Positions 10,666 through 21,374 of a stretch of 64,000 bases of DNA are shown in pieces. The notes beneath the pieces were generated by a model, which was not told the origin of the DNA, did no database searches, and worked only from the letters and a program-made list of their open reading frames with translations. Made by a program: the position numbers and the translations under genes. Within the stretch, counting starts at the first letter, position 1; every line of letters begins with the position of its first letter. Origin of the DNA: Megaustenia siamemsis (taxonomy: Eukaryota > Mollusca > Gastropoda > Stylommatophora > Ariophantidae); NCBI GenBank assembly GCA_032433765.1, contig JAVIAB010000046.1, positions 64,721,703-64,785,702 on the forward strand, written 5' to 3'.

Positions 10666-10792
10666 AACTCACTGACGAGTACCTTCCTGCTCAAATCATA
10701 ACACAACTCACTGACGAGTACTTTCCTGCTCAAATCATAACACAACTCACTGACGAGTACCTTCCTGCTCAAATCATAACACAACTCACTCT
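10666..10792. repeat. 39-bp tandem repeat, 3 copies and a part
   Basis: The units contain CAACTCACTGACGAGTACCT followed by TCCTGCTCAAATCATAACA. Confidence 0.9.
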
Positions 10793-11390
10793 TAATGAAA
10801 CCAATAGAACTTGATTGACTCATACCACCTCCACTCAATAGCTCAAGTGGTCCACAATAATTATCTCACATAGACTGAGTGTTATACAGTCCATTTCACA
10901 CACACATCACGAAACTCTGTTGCCCTACAATGTACACATATCACAACGCCAGCAGCTTGTTTACCTGCCTGACTTCTTAATAACCTATGTCCCCTCTCAC
11001 GCTCCACACATGGACAAGCCTTGTTAAGTGCACACACAATGTTACATTACCAGCAGCGTCGTGTCTGCCTATTTTACACATCAATATCATGACAATTGTT
11101 AAGGAAATCTTCTCGTCCTACAGTTACAATTCACATACAACTAACTGCCCTTGGTTTGTGAGCCTCATTACTCACCCATCAGAAAAATCAGCATGTTCGT
11201 GCTCTATTCCCTCGTTCCTTGCCAAGTTAAACGGCTTTCCCAGAACATTGGTGACTGCTGCCACGAATTAATGCACTGTGAGACCACTGCACATACGCTG
11301 ACTAATCACTAACACTGTCACTTTTCACCAGTTTGTGGGCAATTGTCCAACCCCTAGACACTTAACACCATACACTAGACTAACTGTACA

Positions 11391-11652
11391 AGGGGTAACC
11401 AACTGGCTCCCTAACTGGAAGTTACAACCTTCCTGGTCACGAACTTGAAGCCAACTGACTTGCACAACAACTAACTATGTACATCAACTACTTTAAAGGC
11501 TGCTAGCCCTACGAGGCTAACTGTATAAGGGGTAACCAACTGGCTCCCTAACTGGAAGTTACAACCTTCCTGGTCACGGAGCCAACTAGCTTACACAACA
11601 GCTAACTATGTACATTAACTACTTTAAAGGCTGCTAGCCCTACGAGGCTAAC
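11391..11652. repeat. Tandem duplication, about 127-bp period, 2 copies
   Basis: Two copies start TAACTGTA at 11391 and 11518. Both contain GGGGTAACCAACTGGCTCCC and end near GCTGCTAGCCCTACGAGGC. Confidence 0.9.
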
Positions 11653-11699
11653 GCCTTTCGGCGAGGCCTTCTCAGTCCACCGCCTGATTAACTCTGATC

Positions 11700-12000
11700 T
11701 ATCTAACACGAATTCCCCTACTCTCTCCCATCAGCCACTCGTTCTCCCTGACTCTCACAATTCCTGACACTCCACGAGACCCACTTAGTCCTTTTTTCTT
11801 TTCCTTTTGTGATCTCATGTTTACTGTCCCCCGATTTTCACGTTTTTCTCTAATCCCCCATTCACTCTCTCTACTTGATTTGTTCTCTACCCCTCTCACG
11901 TTATTTTCCCCCACTCCTTCCCTCTATTCTATTTATCTTCCTTTTCTCTCATCTGTTTCCTTTCTTTCTTTCTCTCTCCCTACTACACATCGCCTTTTCT
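11700..12000. other. Long polypyrimidine-rich tract
   Basis: About 300 bases strongly biased to C and T on the + strand (for example TTTCCTTTCTTTCTTTCTCT near 11957). It lies inside SMARCE1 intron 2, far from an acceptor. It could adopt triplex (H-DNA) structure, but that is only inferred from composition. Confidence 0.6.
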
Positions 12001-12024
12001 TTATTACTGAAGATATTAGTGGTT

Positions 12025-12122
12025 GATTGGTGATTTCTCTAATTTCCTCGTTTGTTTTGAATTTGTGCCACACTAATGCAAGTATTTTCCTTAGACATTT
12101 ATTTTCGAATGCCTAGAGATAC
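12025..12122 (-). mobile_element. LINE-C-like fragment (minus strand)
   Basis: TGCAAGTATTTTCCTTAGAC, then ATTTATTTTCGAATGCCTAG, parallels 3237-3280 in LINE-C copy 1 (TTTTCCTCAGACATTTGTTT). It is probably the upstream part of the copy at 10070-10376. Confidence 0.55.
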
Positions 12123-12231
12123 TACAGTAACAGTAATGCTTTGTTTAAACCCTGGGTTACCTAACCTGATAGTAAATGTTGAGTGGATGGGCACAACCAT
12201 GAAAGTGTACTAGACAACTCTATTTGATGTT

Positions 12232-12398
12232 TTACTATAATATTCTTGTGCTCTTCCTACATATTCTTGTGCTCTTCCTACATATTCTTGTGCTCTTCCT
12301 ACATATTCTTGTGCTCTTCCTACCTATTCTTGTGCTCTTCCTACATATTCTTGTGCTCTTCCTACATATTCTTGTGCTCTTCCTACATATTCTTTTGT
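12232..12398. repeat. 21-bp minisatellite, 8 copies
   Basis: The unit contains ATTCTTGTGCTCTTCCTACA. It lies 115 bases before SMARCE1 exon 3. Confidence 0.95.
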
Positions 12399-12511
12399 GT
12401 CGGGCATGTGAACTGCAGGCTATAGAAAACATGTTCAGCTCTCTAATTTTGTTAGTTGTTCATGTCCGTTGGACTATACTCTTAAAAGTATTCTTTCTTT
12501 CTCTCCATCAG

Positions 12512-12585
12512 CTGAGAGAGAAGCTATAGATGAAGATGAGCCTGCAACCAGGCCAGAAAGGCCCGTAGCATCAACTCACAAACCT
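12512..12585 (+). CDS. SMARCE1: SMARCE1 exon 3: acidic, basic linker after HMG box
   Basis: The 74-base exon completes a split Ala codon and then encodes EREAIDEDEPATRPERPVAS, then THKP. Vertebrate SMARCE1 has a similar charged linker (AEAALEEESRQ) here. Acceptor is CTCCATCAG and donor CCT/GTAAGT, both strong. The entry phase (2 bases) matches the exit of exon 2, and it leaves in phase 0. The sequence itself is only weakly conserved, so the call rests on splice signals, phase and position. Confidence 0.85.
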
Positions 12586-13089
12586 GTAAGTCTGTTCAAT
12601 ACGAGTTCTCATCCGTGTGTGCAACTATTTATATTTATCTGTTTGTATTTTTATTGTATGATGTTGATGTATTGTTGTGACAATGAGATGGTCAACAGGT
12701 TAGAGGGGTCTGCCATTGCTCAGGAAACCTTAAAATTGAACATGTATGACATTACAAGTCTTTATAAGAGCACCTCTCATAGGATGGCGACAAGGAAACT
12801 GTGGATAACCCACATGTCAAAGGAATGGTGGAACATGGCGTCACCAGGGGGAAAAGCATCATCAGTGCCAAAGAACACAGCACGTTCAATGAAAGCAGGA
12901 CAGGAACCATCAGTAGATGAAACCTTCAGTGGTTGCTGGAATGGGCAGCAGAGTGGATATGGGAATGCCTCGACTGTGATGATGCCAGTCCAAACTAAAG
13001 ATGAAAAACCATTGTTGTTATATTTCACTCTGTTGATGTATTTTTTGTTGTAAATCATTGTATTTCTCATGGATGGTATATTTCATACT

Positions 13090-13570
13090 GTATATCTCAT
13101 TATTGTGATATTTTACTGTGTTGTCATATATCTCATTATCTATTTCACTGTGTTGTCATATATCTCATTATCTATTTCACTGTGTTGTCATATATCTCAT
13201 TATCTATTTCACTGTTTTGTCATATATCTCATTATCTATTTCGCTGTGTTGTCATATATCTCATCTATTTCACTGTGTTGTCATATATCTCATTATCTAT
13301 TTCACTGTTTTGTCATATATCTCATTATCTATTTCACTGTGTTGTCATATATCTCATCTATTTCACTGTGTTGTCATATATCTCATTATCTATTTCGCTG
13401 TGTTGTCATATATCTCATTATCTATTTCACTGTGTTGTCATATATCTCATTATTGTGATATTTCGCTGTGTTGTCATATATCTCATTATTGTGATATTTC
13501 GCTGTGTTGTCATATATCTCATTATCTATTTCACTGTGTTGTCATATATCTCATTATCTATTTCAATGTG
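13090..13570. repeat. 32-bp minisatellite, about 15 copies
   Basis: The core is GTTGTCATATATCTCATTAT followed by CTATTTCACTGT, with some units 3-4 bases shorter. Open frames over it are an artefact of the repeat. Confidence 0.95.
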
Positions 13571-13641
13571 TTGGTACATAGTTTCAGTGTTACTGCCTGT
13601 TAGACAGCACTTCATGATATTGTCACAGAACATGTCTGTTC

Positions 13642-13907
13642 TTGGTTATTGATGTCTGTTGTTGCACAATGCTGACATGTGTTATTGATGTCTGTTGTTG
13701 TACAATGCTGACATGTGTTATTGATGTCTGTTGTTGCACAATGCTGACATGTGTTATTGATGTCTGTTGTTGTACAATGCTGACATGTGTTATTGATGTC
13801 TGTTGTTGTACAATGCTGACATGTGTTATTGATGTCTGTTGTTGTACAATGCTGACATGTGTTATTGATGTCTGTTGTTACACAATGCTGACATGTGTTA
13901 TTGATAC
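13642..13907. repeat. 36-bp minisatellite, 7 copies
   Basis: The unit core is TTATTGATGTCTGTTGTTGY followed by ACAATGCTGACATGTG. It ends 27 bases before SMARCE1 exon 4, so it borders the acceptor region. Confidence 0.95.
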
Positions 13908-13933
13908 CTTCTTCTCATGTCATTACTTCTCAG

Positions 13934-13988
13934 AGTTCTAAAGGTGAAGGTTCACGGATCAGTATCCTTCCAACAGAGGATGATGACG
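13934..13988 (+). CDS. SMARCE1: SMARCE1 exon 4
   Basis: The 55-base exon encodes SSKGEGSRISILPTEDDD plus one base. It aligns with the vertebrate SMARCE1 segment [20 protein letters not shown] by the KGE..., .SI.P.ED and acidic run. Acceptor is ACTTCTCAG and donor GACG/GTAAGT. It enters in phase 0 and leaves in phase 1, matching both neighbours. Confidence 0.9.
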
Positions 13989-14311
13989 GTAAGTCTAAAC
14001 CGATTTACTTCCGATTTCTTATAAACAAGACTTTGGAATGATTGTATGTCTTATTTAATGTTTATTGATTGTAGCTGCCTCCCAGACCTTTACAAGACAT
14101 TCGTTGTTCTGTGCTGTTCTTCTCCTGTAATCATTCTCACTGGTGTTGCTGGTTCTCTTATGAAGGCTGCTGTCTGTCTCAGTGACCTCTTGCTGCCCCA
14201 TAGAGCTTCTCTTCCAGGTGGGTGTGGCCACATTTTCCTCCTCATGTCTGTGTGGGGGGAGGGAGGGAAGTCCTGTAGGACGTGCTTTGTTGTTATGTCA
14301 TCCAAGGTTTG

Positions 14312-14995
14312 CTTTCCAGTGATAGGAAATGTACAAGTGAGATCAACAAGAGAGATCAACAAGTGAGATCAACAAGAGAGATCAACAAGAGAGATCAACA
14401 AGTGAGATCAACAAGAGAGATCAACAAGTGAGATCAACAAGAGAGATCAACAAGAGAGATCAACAAGAGAGTAGGAGTGGCAACAAGTCATTTTAATACC
14501 ATGACAAATATACTAACATCAAAACAAATAACACCAGAACTAAAACTAAGAATAGAAAAATGTTATCTTCTCAACACTCCTGAATAGTGCAGAAACATGG
14601 ACATTAGACAAGAAAACAGAACAGAAAGTTAAAGCCTTTGAAATGTGGATTTATAGAAGAATAGGAAGAATTGGATGGAAAGAAAAGAAAACAAATGAAG
14701 TCTTAAAACAACTAAAAATGAAAAGAGAACTACTAAACACAATTCAAACAAGACAAATGAGATGTTTGGGCCATGTTAAAAGACACAACAGTCTACTAAA
14801 AGTAATCTTGGAAGGGAAAATACAGGTAAAAGAGGCAGAGGCAGCCAAGACTAAAATGGATGAGTAACATCAAAAGATGGACAATTCAGCCCACGACAAC
14901 CTGCACCATCATAGCAAGAGACAAAGCGAAATGGTGCTCCATGGTAGCCAGCCTTCGATGTGGAGACAGCACTCAGTGATGATGATGATGATTGT
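14312..14995 (+). mobile_element. RTE-A copy 2, 5'-truncated 3' end with (ATG)n tail
   Basis: It starts within the text corresponding to GKCTTEINKR of copy 1 and continues with the blocks EMWIYRRIGRIGWKEKKTNE, then LKMKRELLNTIQTRQMRCLG. It then runs into LINE 3' sequence absent from copy 1 and ends in GATGATGATGATG at about 14980-14994. The 5' truncation and simple-repeat tail are typical of RTE insertions. Frameshifts and a stop near 14583 show it is dead. Confidence 0.85.
14336..14472 (+). repeat. 13-bp/26-bp repeat grown inside RTE-A (EINKR codons)
   Basis: About ten copies of GAGATCAACAAGA or GAGATCAACAAGT. RTE-A copy 1 has this once at about 6165-6180 (GAAATAAACAAAAGA, encoding EINKR). 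The flanks on both sides (AAATGTACAA before, GGCAACAAGTCATTTTAAT after) are RTE-A sequence, so the array expanded inside the element. Confidence 0.85.
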
Positions 14996-15077
14996 AGACC
15001 TAATGACGTGTCACTAAAAGAGATCACCACTGTTGTCTGCCCTGAGCTTTACTCATTCTCTTCTTTACCAACGAGTA

Positions 15078-15537
15078 ATCAATAAAAATGAGAAAGAGAG
15101 TTCATCGGTGCTATATAGAACCAATTCTCACCTATGGAAGCGAATCATGGACAGTAGACAAACAAATGAAAAGACGATTGGAGGCCACAGAGATGGGATT
15201 TCTCAGAAGAAAGTTGAAAGTTCCCTGGACAGATAAAAAGACCAATGAGGAAGTTCTCAAGGAGGCCAACACAAAAAGGGAGCTCTTAAAAAACATCAGA
15301 TAGAAGTAAGCAACATTTTTCGTGCACATCATGAGAAGAGGAAAGTTGGAATACTTGGTTACAACTGGCAAAATAAAAGGAAAAGAGATCGCGGACGACA
15401 GAGAGAAAATAATGGATAGCTTGGTGTCATGGCATGGAAAACAGTCAACAACAGAACTGATACGATGCACTGTGGATAGAAGATTGTGGAGGGACATGAT
15501 CACCTATGCCAACCGGTAAGGCACGTGATGATGATGA
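15078..15537 (+). mobile_element. RTE-B copy 2, 3' end with ATG-repeat tail
   Basis: Encodes RVHRCYIEPILTYGSESWTV, then EATEMGFLRRKLKVPW and ANTKRELLKNI, then in another frame HIMRRGKLEYLVTTGKIKGK and STTELIRCTVDRRLWRDMIT. It ends in GTGATGATGATGAA. It lies 130 bases before SMARCE1 exon 5. Confidence 0.85.
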
Positions 15538-15667
15538 ATTGCCATATCTCTTTTGGTCTTCATCCACTGTTGCCATTTGAGGATGTAGTAAATGACAACT
15601 CAGGGATGCATGAACACAGTGGGATTGTCCATCTTTGGGAGACACATGTACTCTCTATCTGTTGCAG

Positions 15668-15840
15668 ATTTAGAGGAAGGATTCACCACAAAACACATTG
15701 CCCAGGCTCGTTACCTGCGCAATCATCGCCTCATTAATGAGATCTTCAGTGACACGGTTGTGCCTGATGTCAGGAGTGTTGTCACAGAGGCTCGAATGAC
15801 TGTACTTAAAAGACAAGTCCAGTCCTTGACAATGCACCAG
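15668..15840 (+). CDS. SMARCE1: SMARCE1 exon 5: conserved core and start of coiled coil
   Basis: The 173-base exon is the best conserved part of the gene. After a split Asp codon it encodes [40 protein letters not shown] and [17 protein letters not shown]. The vertebrate protein has [20 protein letters not shown] then [13 protein letters not shown], leaving no doubt about identity. The helical block from [12 protein letters not shown] onward is the start of the coiled coil used for assembly in the BAF complex. Acceptor is TGTTGCAG and donor CAG/GTATTT. A 21-bp minisatellite begins 45 bases after the donor. Confidence 0.97.
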
Positions 15841-15883
15841 GTATTTTGTCAGTGTTTGCATGTTGGCAAGTAACTTTTCTTTC

Positions 15884-16395
15884 TTGTGTTCATGTGGTTG
15901 TTGTGTTCATGTGGTTGTTGTGTTCATGTGGTTGTTGATTGTGTTCATGTGGTTGTTGTGTTCATGTGGTTGTTGATTGTGTTCATTTTGGTTGTTGATT
16001 GTGTTCATGTGGTTGTTGATTGTGTTCATTTTGTTGTTGATTGTGTTCATGTGGTTGTTGATTGTTTTCATGTGGTTGTTGATTGTGTTCATGTGGTTGT
16101 TGATTGTGTTCATGTGGTTGTTGATTGTGTTCATGTGGTTGTTGATTGTGTTCATGTGGTTGTTGATTGTGTCATGTGGTTGTTGATTGTGTTCATGTGG
16201 TTGTTGATTGTGTTCATGTGGTTGTTGATTGTGTTCATGTGGTTGTTGATTGTTTTCATGTGGTTGTTGATTGTGTTCATGTGGTTGTTGATTGTGTTCA
16301 TGTGGTTGTTGATTGTGTTAATTTTGTTGTTGTTTTCATGTGGTTGTTGATTATGTTCATGTATTTGTTGATTGTGTTCATGTGGTTGAGGAGAT
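15884..16395. repeat. 21-bp minisatellite, about 24 copies
   Basis: The core is GTTCATGTGGTTGTTGATTG. Because 21 is a multiple of three, long frames (CVHVVVD) stay open. I do not regard them as genes. Confidence 0.95.
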
Positions 16396-16809
16396 GTGCT
16401 TTTTGGTGTGTCTCAAGATGGTGGTTTGTTTTCGCGAGTCTGTTGTTAAGGACGCCTAATTTCATTTATTTATAAAAAGCTCACGGTGTATCCACATGCT
16501 GGAGAGCTGATTAACTGGAGTTGGCCAATCTATAACTTGCACCATGAGGCCATGCACAACATTGACTTCCAGCTACAAAATCAACTATATTTAACGTGTA
16601 CACAAAACGATTGCAGAACAACAGCTGGATGGGAGGGGAAGAACTATGACTTTTGCTGGTGATATTCTGGTATATCAACAGCAAAGAGACAGAAGGGAAA
16701 TCGCCTTCACCATGCGAAATCAACTCGATCGCAACTCTGTGGAGTATCAGGTGCATTAGTGAATCCCTATAAAGCATGAGTTGCATGGTTCTCCCATCAC
16801 AATCATATC
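16396..16809. other. Intron 5 sequence, no gene recognised
   Basis: About 400 bases between a minisatellite and a LINE. No motif recognised. The last part may be upstream LINE-E sequence too decayed to read. Confidence 0.4.
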
Positions 16810-18112
16810 GTTAACACGGAAACACCGGTGGTACGAATGGGGCCGATGAGGTGACCAGGTACAGGTTGATGACATACCTCAGAGTTAAGTTTGATCACAA
16901 CCTGTGTTTTCAGGACCACGTTGGCCTTGTGATAAGAAAATCCCACAAAGGATCAGCTGCCTTGAAGGTCATGGCAGCTGCCAACATCGAGCAGGGGCTA
17001 CTTACCCTTCTGTTACCAGTCCTTGCACCAATCGAGTACGCTTTGGCAATTCTTACTGTCAGTACGACTCAAATTGACAGGCTGGAGAAAATACAGAATG
17101 AAACCATGCGCATTATCTTGAGGTGTACGAGGGACACTCCCTGTGTAGCAATGAGGTATCTTCTTGACTTTCCAACCATGGATGTGCAAATAAAGAGCAT
17201 CCATTGCACCATGAGCTCAACATAGGGAAAGGTGACAGGCTAAAAAGAGGCAAATCATGGGTGGGCCGAGCAGAAGATGTCATCAATCAGGTCTGTGGGC
17301 TTACCAATAACAGCGTTGGTGAGGAGTAGATATTGGTGCCTATGTCATTCAGATGGACATTCTCATGTATTATCACACTCTACATGAAATGCAGGACTCA
17401 GTTGTGGTCAATGCCGAGGTCAACGGTCTCATCTGGGATAACACTGATGAGAAAGATGCAGTCATCTATACAGACGAATCTGTAATACGACACCAAAGGA
17501 GTGCATGGACATTTATAGCACACTTGGGAGGCAGAATAGTCAAGGAAGACAGTGGTGCATACGTTATGACCACGAGTAACATGATGGAGGGGATGGCAGT
17601 GACCAGGGCATTCATCTGGTTAGAGTCACAAGACTACACCCACGCCTGTGTACTAAGTGATTCGATGAGCATGATAAAAAAAAGTGGAGGCTGGCTCTGT
17701 ACATATCCAATGGGTAGAGTCATTGCAGAAGTAAAAAATATGTACGGTCACCTTTGCGTCCCTGAACATGCGGACGCACAGGGAAATGAAATAAGGACAT
17801 GTTGGCTAGCTGCGCTGTCGTTGGGGGCGGTCAACCAATGGATTGGGCGGACATCATCAATGCCCTCAGAGATGTGGGAAGAGCACAGGACTTCGACAAC
17901 CTTGGATCCACATCACTCCTTCAGATGAAAGAGATGGGAGTTAAGGTGGGCACAGCCAGAAATGAGAAACTTAGTGCCGTGTAAGAAGACTTATCAACCA
18001 ACACAGAACTGGAGTCGTCAGTCGCTGGACACTGGGGGCTTGAGGGGAACTGAGTACCTATGGACATGTTTGGTGTGTAATGATGATGACCCGCTAATAA
18101 CTCAATGTGGTT
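16810..18112 (+). mobile_element. LINE-E copy 1: RNase H-type LINE, 3' part, degenerate
   Basis: It reads YRLMTYLRVKFDHNLCFQDH, then KVMAAANIEQGLLTLLLPVL and IQNETMRIILRCTRDTPCVA (the thumb/linker region after reverse transcriptase). A decayed RNase H domain follows: IYTDESV, MAVTRAF.WLESQDY, VLSDSMSMIKK. The GHAG.RGNERAD segment of the sister copy is here decayed to EHADAQGNEIR, and several frameshifts are present. It ends near CCGCTAATAACTCAAT. RNase H after RT suggests the I/jockey-related group; I cannot place the clade more exactly. Confidence 0.8.
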
Positions 18113-18189
18113 GTTGATTTCTTGTGCAATCATTTACTGTTTTTATAAACATTGTTGCTATCACACACACACCATTGTTTTAATATTGA

Positions 18190-18420
18190 ATGTGTTTGTT
18201 GTTTTAACATACACAAGTTGTGCTATTTGTGCCTGTATCAGTTCACACATTTTATTGTTTAACATACACAAGTTGTGCTATTTGTGCCTGTATCAGTTCA
18301 CACATTTTATTCATACACAAGTTGTGCTATTTGTGCCTGTATCAGTTCACACATTTTATTGTTTAACATACACAAGTTGTGCTATTTGTGCCTGTATCAG
18401 TTCACACATTTTGTTGTTTG
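18190..18420. repeat. Tandem repeat, about 45-60 bp unit, 4 copies
   Basis: The units contain ACATACACAAGTTGTGCTAT, then GTGCCTGTATCAGTTCACAC. It lies 60 bases before SMARCE1 exon 6. Confidence 0.9.
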
Positions 18421-18480
18421 ATATTATCTATTGTGATGTTTTGTTGAATACTTATTTGTTTGTTAAAAACATTTGATCAG

Positions 18481-18582
18481 AAAAAGCTGGAAGGAGAGCT
18501 GCACCAGATAGAGGAGAAACATGAACAGAAGAAGAGGAAGTTTCTGGAATCCAACGAGACTTTTTACCAGGAGTTAAAGAAG
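18481..18582 (+). CDS. SMARCE1: SMARCE1 exon 6: coiled coil
   Basis: The 102-base exon, phase 0 at both ends, encodes KKLEGELHQIEEKHEQKKRK then FLESNETFYQELKK. Vertebrate SMARCE1 has [20 protein letters not shown] then FLES at the same place. The heptad-like spacing of L and I with many charged residues fits the coiled coil. Acceptor is TTTGATCAG and donor AAG/GTGGGA. Confidence 0.96.
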
Positions 18583-18734
18583 GTGGGATATGTTGTCTGT
18601 GTGCTTTAGTTGCTGGGAACAGACAAACAATTGCTGTTGCCAGCTTGTGGTCGGGTGTAGCAAACACTGATACCAAAATTTGCGGCCAGTTTTACACAAA
18701 TGAAAAAAAAACCCACAATTTTGATGTTTTGGCT

Positions 18735-19055
18735 GTGCCCCCCTCTCTCATACAGACACACCTCTCCTACTTTCTTCACATCTGATAACTTTCCATCACC
18801 ACACTGTTGCTGTGCTCTCCTCTCTCATACAGACACACCTCTCCTACTTTCTTCACATCTGATAACTTTCCATCACCACACTGTTGCTGTGCCGCCCTCT
18901 CTCATACAGACACACCTCTCCTACTTTCTTCACTTCTGATTACTTTCCATCACCACACTGTTGCTGTGCTCTCCTCTCTCACACAGACACACCTCTCCTA
19001 CTTTATTCACATCTGATTACTTTCCATCACCACACTGTTGCTGTGCTCTCATCAG
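18735..19055. repeat. 77-bp tandem repeat, 4 copies
   Basis: The units contain CTCTCATACAGACACACCTC, then CTTTCCATCACCACACTGTT. Overlapping short frames in all three phases come from the repeat. Confidence 0.95.
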
Positions 19056-19221
19056 AAGGTTCAAGCCAAGTGTTTTATTTTGTATTTTCTTCTCATTTTG
19101 TTTCATGATTATTTCTAACATTGGTCTTGATCTAACGTCTTGTCTATCTACACTAGAGTCATGAAGGCTGCTGGCAACATTTCTAATTGCTCTGCTCTGT
19201 CTTCTGTGTGTTCTCTCTCTT

Positions 19222-19450
19222 TTATATACTGTCCACAGAGCTGCTGCCAAATATCTTGATATTTCTTGTCTCTATACCCTCACATTCTAGTGGGCACTCC
19301 TTGCTGACCTTGTCCGCCCACACTGTCTGGTCTTATATACTGGCCACCGAGCTGCTGCCAAATATCTTGATATTTCTTGTCTCTATACCCTCACATTCTA
19401 GTGGACACTCCTTGCTGACCTCGTCCGCCCATGCTGTCTGGTCTCATATA
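19222..19450. repeat. Tandem duplication, about 108 bp, 2 copies
   Basis: Both copies contain GAGCTGCTGCCAAATATCTT, then CTCTATACCCTCACATTCTA and a GTCCGCCCA.GCTGTCTGGTC end. It lies about 100 bases before SMARCE1 exon 7. Confidence 0.9.
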
Positions 19451-19552
19451 CTTGGCCTATTTTGCTGTGACCTGTTCTTTAACAACTTTAATTACATGCA
19501 ACTTGTTCCATTTTTCATGCCCTGCTACCTTATCTCTTGTGTGTGTGTGTAG

Positions 19553-19792
19553 CTGTGTGAGAACAAACCACAGATCACAGACGACATGTTTAACAGCATG
19601 GTGGTCAAGGCAGTCAAAGAGGAGGAGGTCAAACAGAGGCAGCAGATGTCACACCCTCAAGATGATGAGAGGAGCGTGGCAGGCCAGGAGGATGACCAGA
19701 TGGATGATGACGACGGACCAGTAGCTGCCAGATTTCTCGATGGTGGTCATGAACCAGATGATGGGGTGCTGGTGGAGAGAAGAGCAGATATG
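19553..19792 (+). CDS. SMARCE1: SMARCE1 exon 7: end of coiled coil and acidic region
   Basis: The 240-base exon, phase 0 at both ends, encodes LCENKPQITDDMFNSMVVKA, then VKEEEVKQRQQ, then an acidic stretch with EDDQMDDDDG and further to VERRADM. After the coiled coil, vertebrate SMARCE1 has L-C-G followed by a Glu/Arg/Gln-rich helix and an acidic tail. The LC start and the EE.KQRQ helix fit. The C-terminal half is not conserved in detail. Acceptor is GTGTGTGTAG after a TG run; donor is ATG/GTAGGT. Confidence 0.9.
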
Positions 19793-19914
19793 GTAGGTTC
19801 TATGTTTGTGTTTGACAACAGGAATAGCTAGTTATTGCAGTTAATTGTTTCTTGTTGCATGCCATGTTTCATTGCTTCATCTACAAGCTATTTCTTTGTT
19901 TTCTTTCTAGTTGG

Positions 19915-20575
19915 TCCCTGAACCATCATCATTGAGTGACGTCTGTGCAACAAAGGTTGACTACCATGGAGCGCTATGCTCTGTCTCTTGCTTTGGTAGT
20001 GCAAGTTGTCATGGGCTGACTTGTCCATCTTTTGATGTTACTCATCCATGTTAGTCTTGGTCTGCTCTCTCTCTTGCTTTGATGGTGCAGGCTGTCATAG
20101 GCTGATTTGCCCATCATATAATGTTACTCGTCCATGTTAGTCTTGGTCTGCCTCTGTCTCTTGCTTTGATGGTGCAGGTTGTCATGGGCTGATTTGTCCA
20201 TCTTTTGATGTTACTTGTCCATGTTAGTCTTGTTTTGCCTCTTTTACCTTGTATTTTCCCTTCCAAGATTACTTTTAGTAGGCTGTTATGTCTTTTAACA
20301 TGCCCCAAAAATCTCATTTGTCTTGTTTAAATTGTGTTTAGTAGTTCTCTTTTCATTTTTAGTTGTTTTAAGACTTCGTTTGTTTTCTTTTTTTTTTCAT
20401 CCAATTCTTCTATAAATCCACATTTCAAAGGTTTACATTTTCTGTTTTCTTGTCTAGTGTCCATGTTTCTGCACCATACAGGAATGTTGAGAAGATAGAA
20501 CATTTTGCTATTGTTAGTTGCAGCCCTGATGTTATCTGCTTTGATGTTTGTATATTTGTCATGGCATTAAACCTT
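19915..20575 (-). mobile_element. RTE-A copy 3, 3' end on minus strand, with triplicated tail
   Basis: The minus strand reads RTE-A text: TGCCATGACAAATATACAAA, then ACTAGACAAGAAAACAGAAA, MRFLGHVKRHNSLLKVILEG, then the 3' non-coding part. The stretch from CCATGTTAGTCTTG through GATGGTGCAGG occurs three times (anchors at about 20045, 20131 and 20218, period 86-87). Copy 2 at 14850-14990 has it once. The 3' tail at 19918 reads CCTGAACCATCATCATT, the complement of the ATG tail. Confidence 0.85.
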
Positions 20576-20764
20576 GAGCTTGAGTGCACTTATTTGAGGT
20601 CAGCCTTAGTTCTGTGTGCACCAAGTGTTGAAGAGGTCATTACCTACACACATGAACATCAATCAAATGTGTTGTAGGAGTAGTGCTAACAACAAACTAG
20701 GAAACTGTTTGCTAGAGTCGAGATTCTTGAGCATTCAGTCATTCTGATGTATAGCATCAATCAC

Positions 20765-21170
20765 AGGGAAGAATTAGAAATAATTCTAGAGGTCGTAAAG
20801 AATGAAGAGAAAGAAAGATTTAAATTAGAAATAATTCTAGAGGTCGTAAAGAATGAAGAGAAAGAAAGATTTAAATTAGAAATAATTCTAGAGGTCGTAA
20901 AGAATGAAGAGAAAGAAAGATTTAAATTATAAATAATTCTAGAGGTCGTAAAGAATGAAGAGAAAGAAAGATTTAAATTATAAATAATTCTAGAGGTCGT
21001 AAAGAATGAAGAGAAAGAAAGATTTAAATTGGAAATAATTCTAGAGGTTGTAAAGAATGAAGAGAAAGAAAGATTTAAATTAGAAATAATTCTAGAGGTT
21101 ATTAAGAATGTAGAGAAAGAAAGATTTAAATTAGAAATAATTCTAGAGGTCATAAAGAATGTAGAGAAAG
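20765..21170. repeat. 51-bp minisatellite, 8 copies
   Basis: The units contain AATAATTCTAGAGGTCGTAA, then GAAGAGAAAGAAAGATTTAA. Length 51 = 17 codons keeps frames open on both strands. Confidence 0.95.
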
Positions 21171-21374
21171 AGAAACTACATTCTCAAACTCTGAAGAGAA
21201 TATTCTAGACTAATTGAGCATATCAAAGAAAGGAGAAAAGCCGCTACTCTACAGGGCATATGTCATTCAAGTGCCCAAACTAGAGAACACGTCGTGCAAA
21301 CACTGAGCTACACAGACAAATCTCAGATTTCTTAATCTTGCCCCCATGAGAAGTGTTGGTGTATGGAACACAGA

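Larger units (their letters stand above)
10377..12024. other. Intron 2 segment of unknown origin, possible 1.6-kb insertion in a LINE
   Basis: This segment lies between two parts of a minus-strand LINE-C-like copy. It contains a 39-bp repeat, a 127-bp duplication and a long polypyrimidine tract. No protein domain, long terminal repeat pair or polyA tail is clear to me. It may be a degenerate non-coding mobile element. Confidence 0.4.

Noticed and set aside
15884..16395. Coding repeat protein (CVHVVVD repeats)
   Set aside because: 21-bp minisatellite in SMARCE1 intron 5; the frames are by-products of the unit length.
17353..17928. 191-codon frame as a host RNase H gene
   Set aside because: It aligns along its length with the RNase H part of LINE-E copy 2 and has lost conserved residues (IYTDESV, EHADAQGNE).
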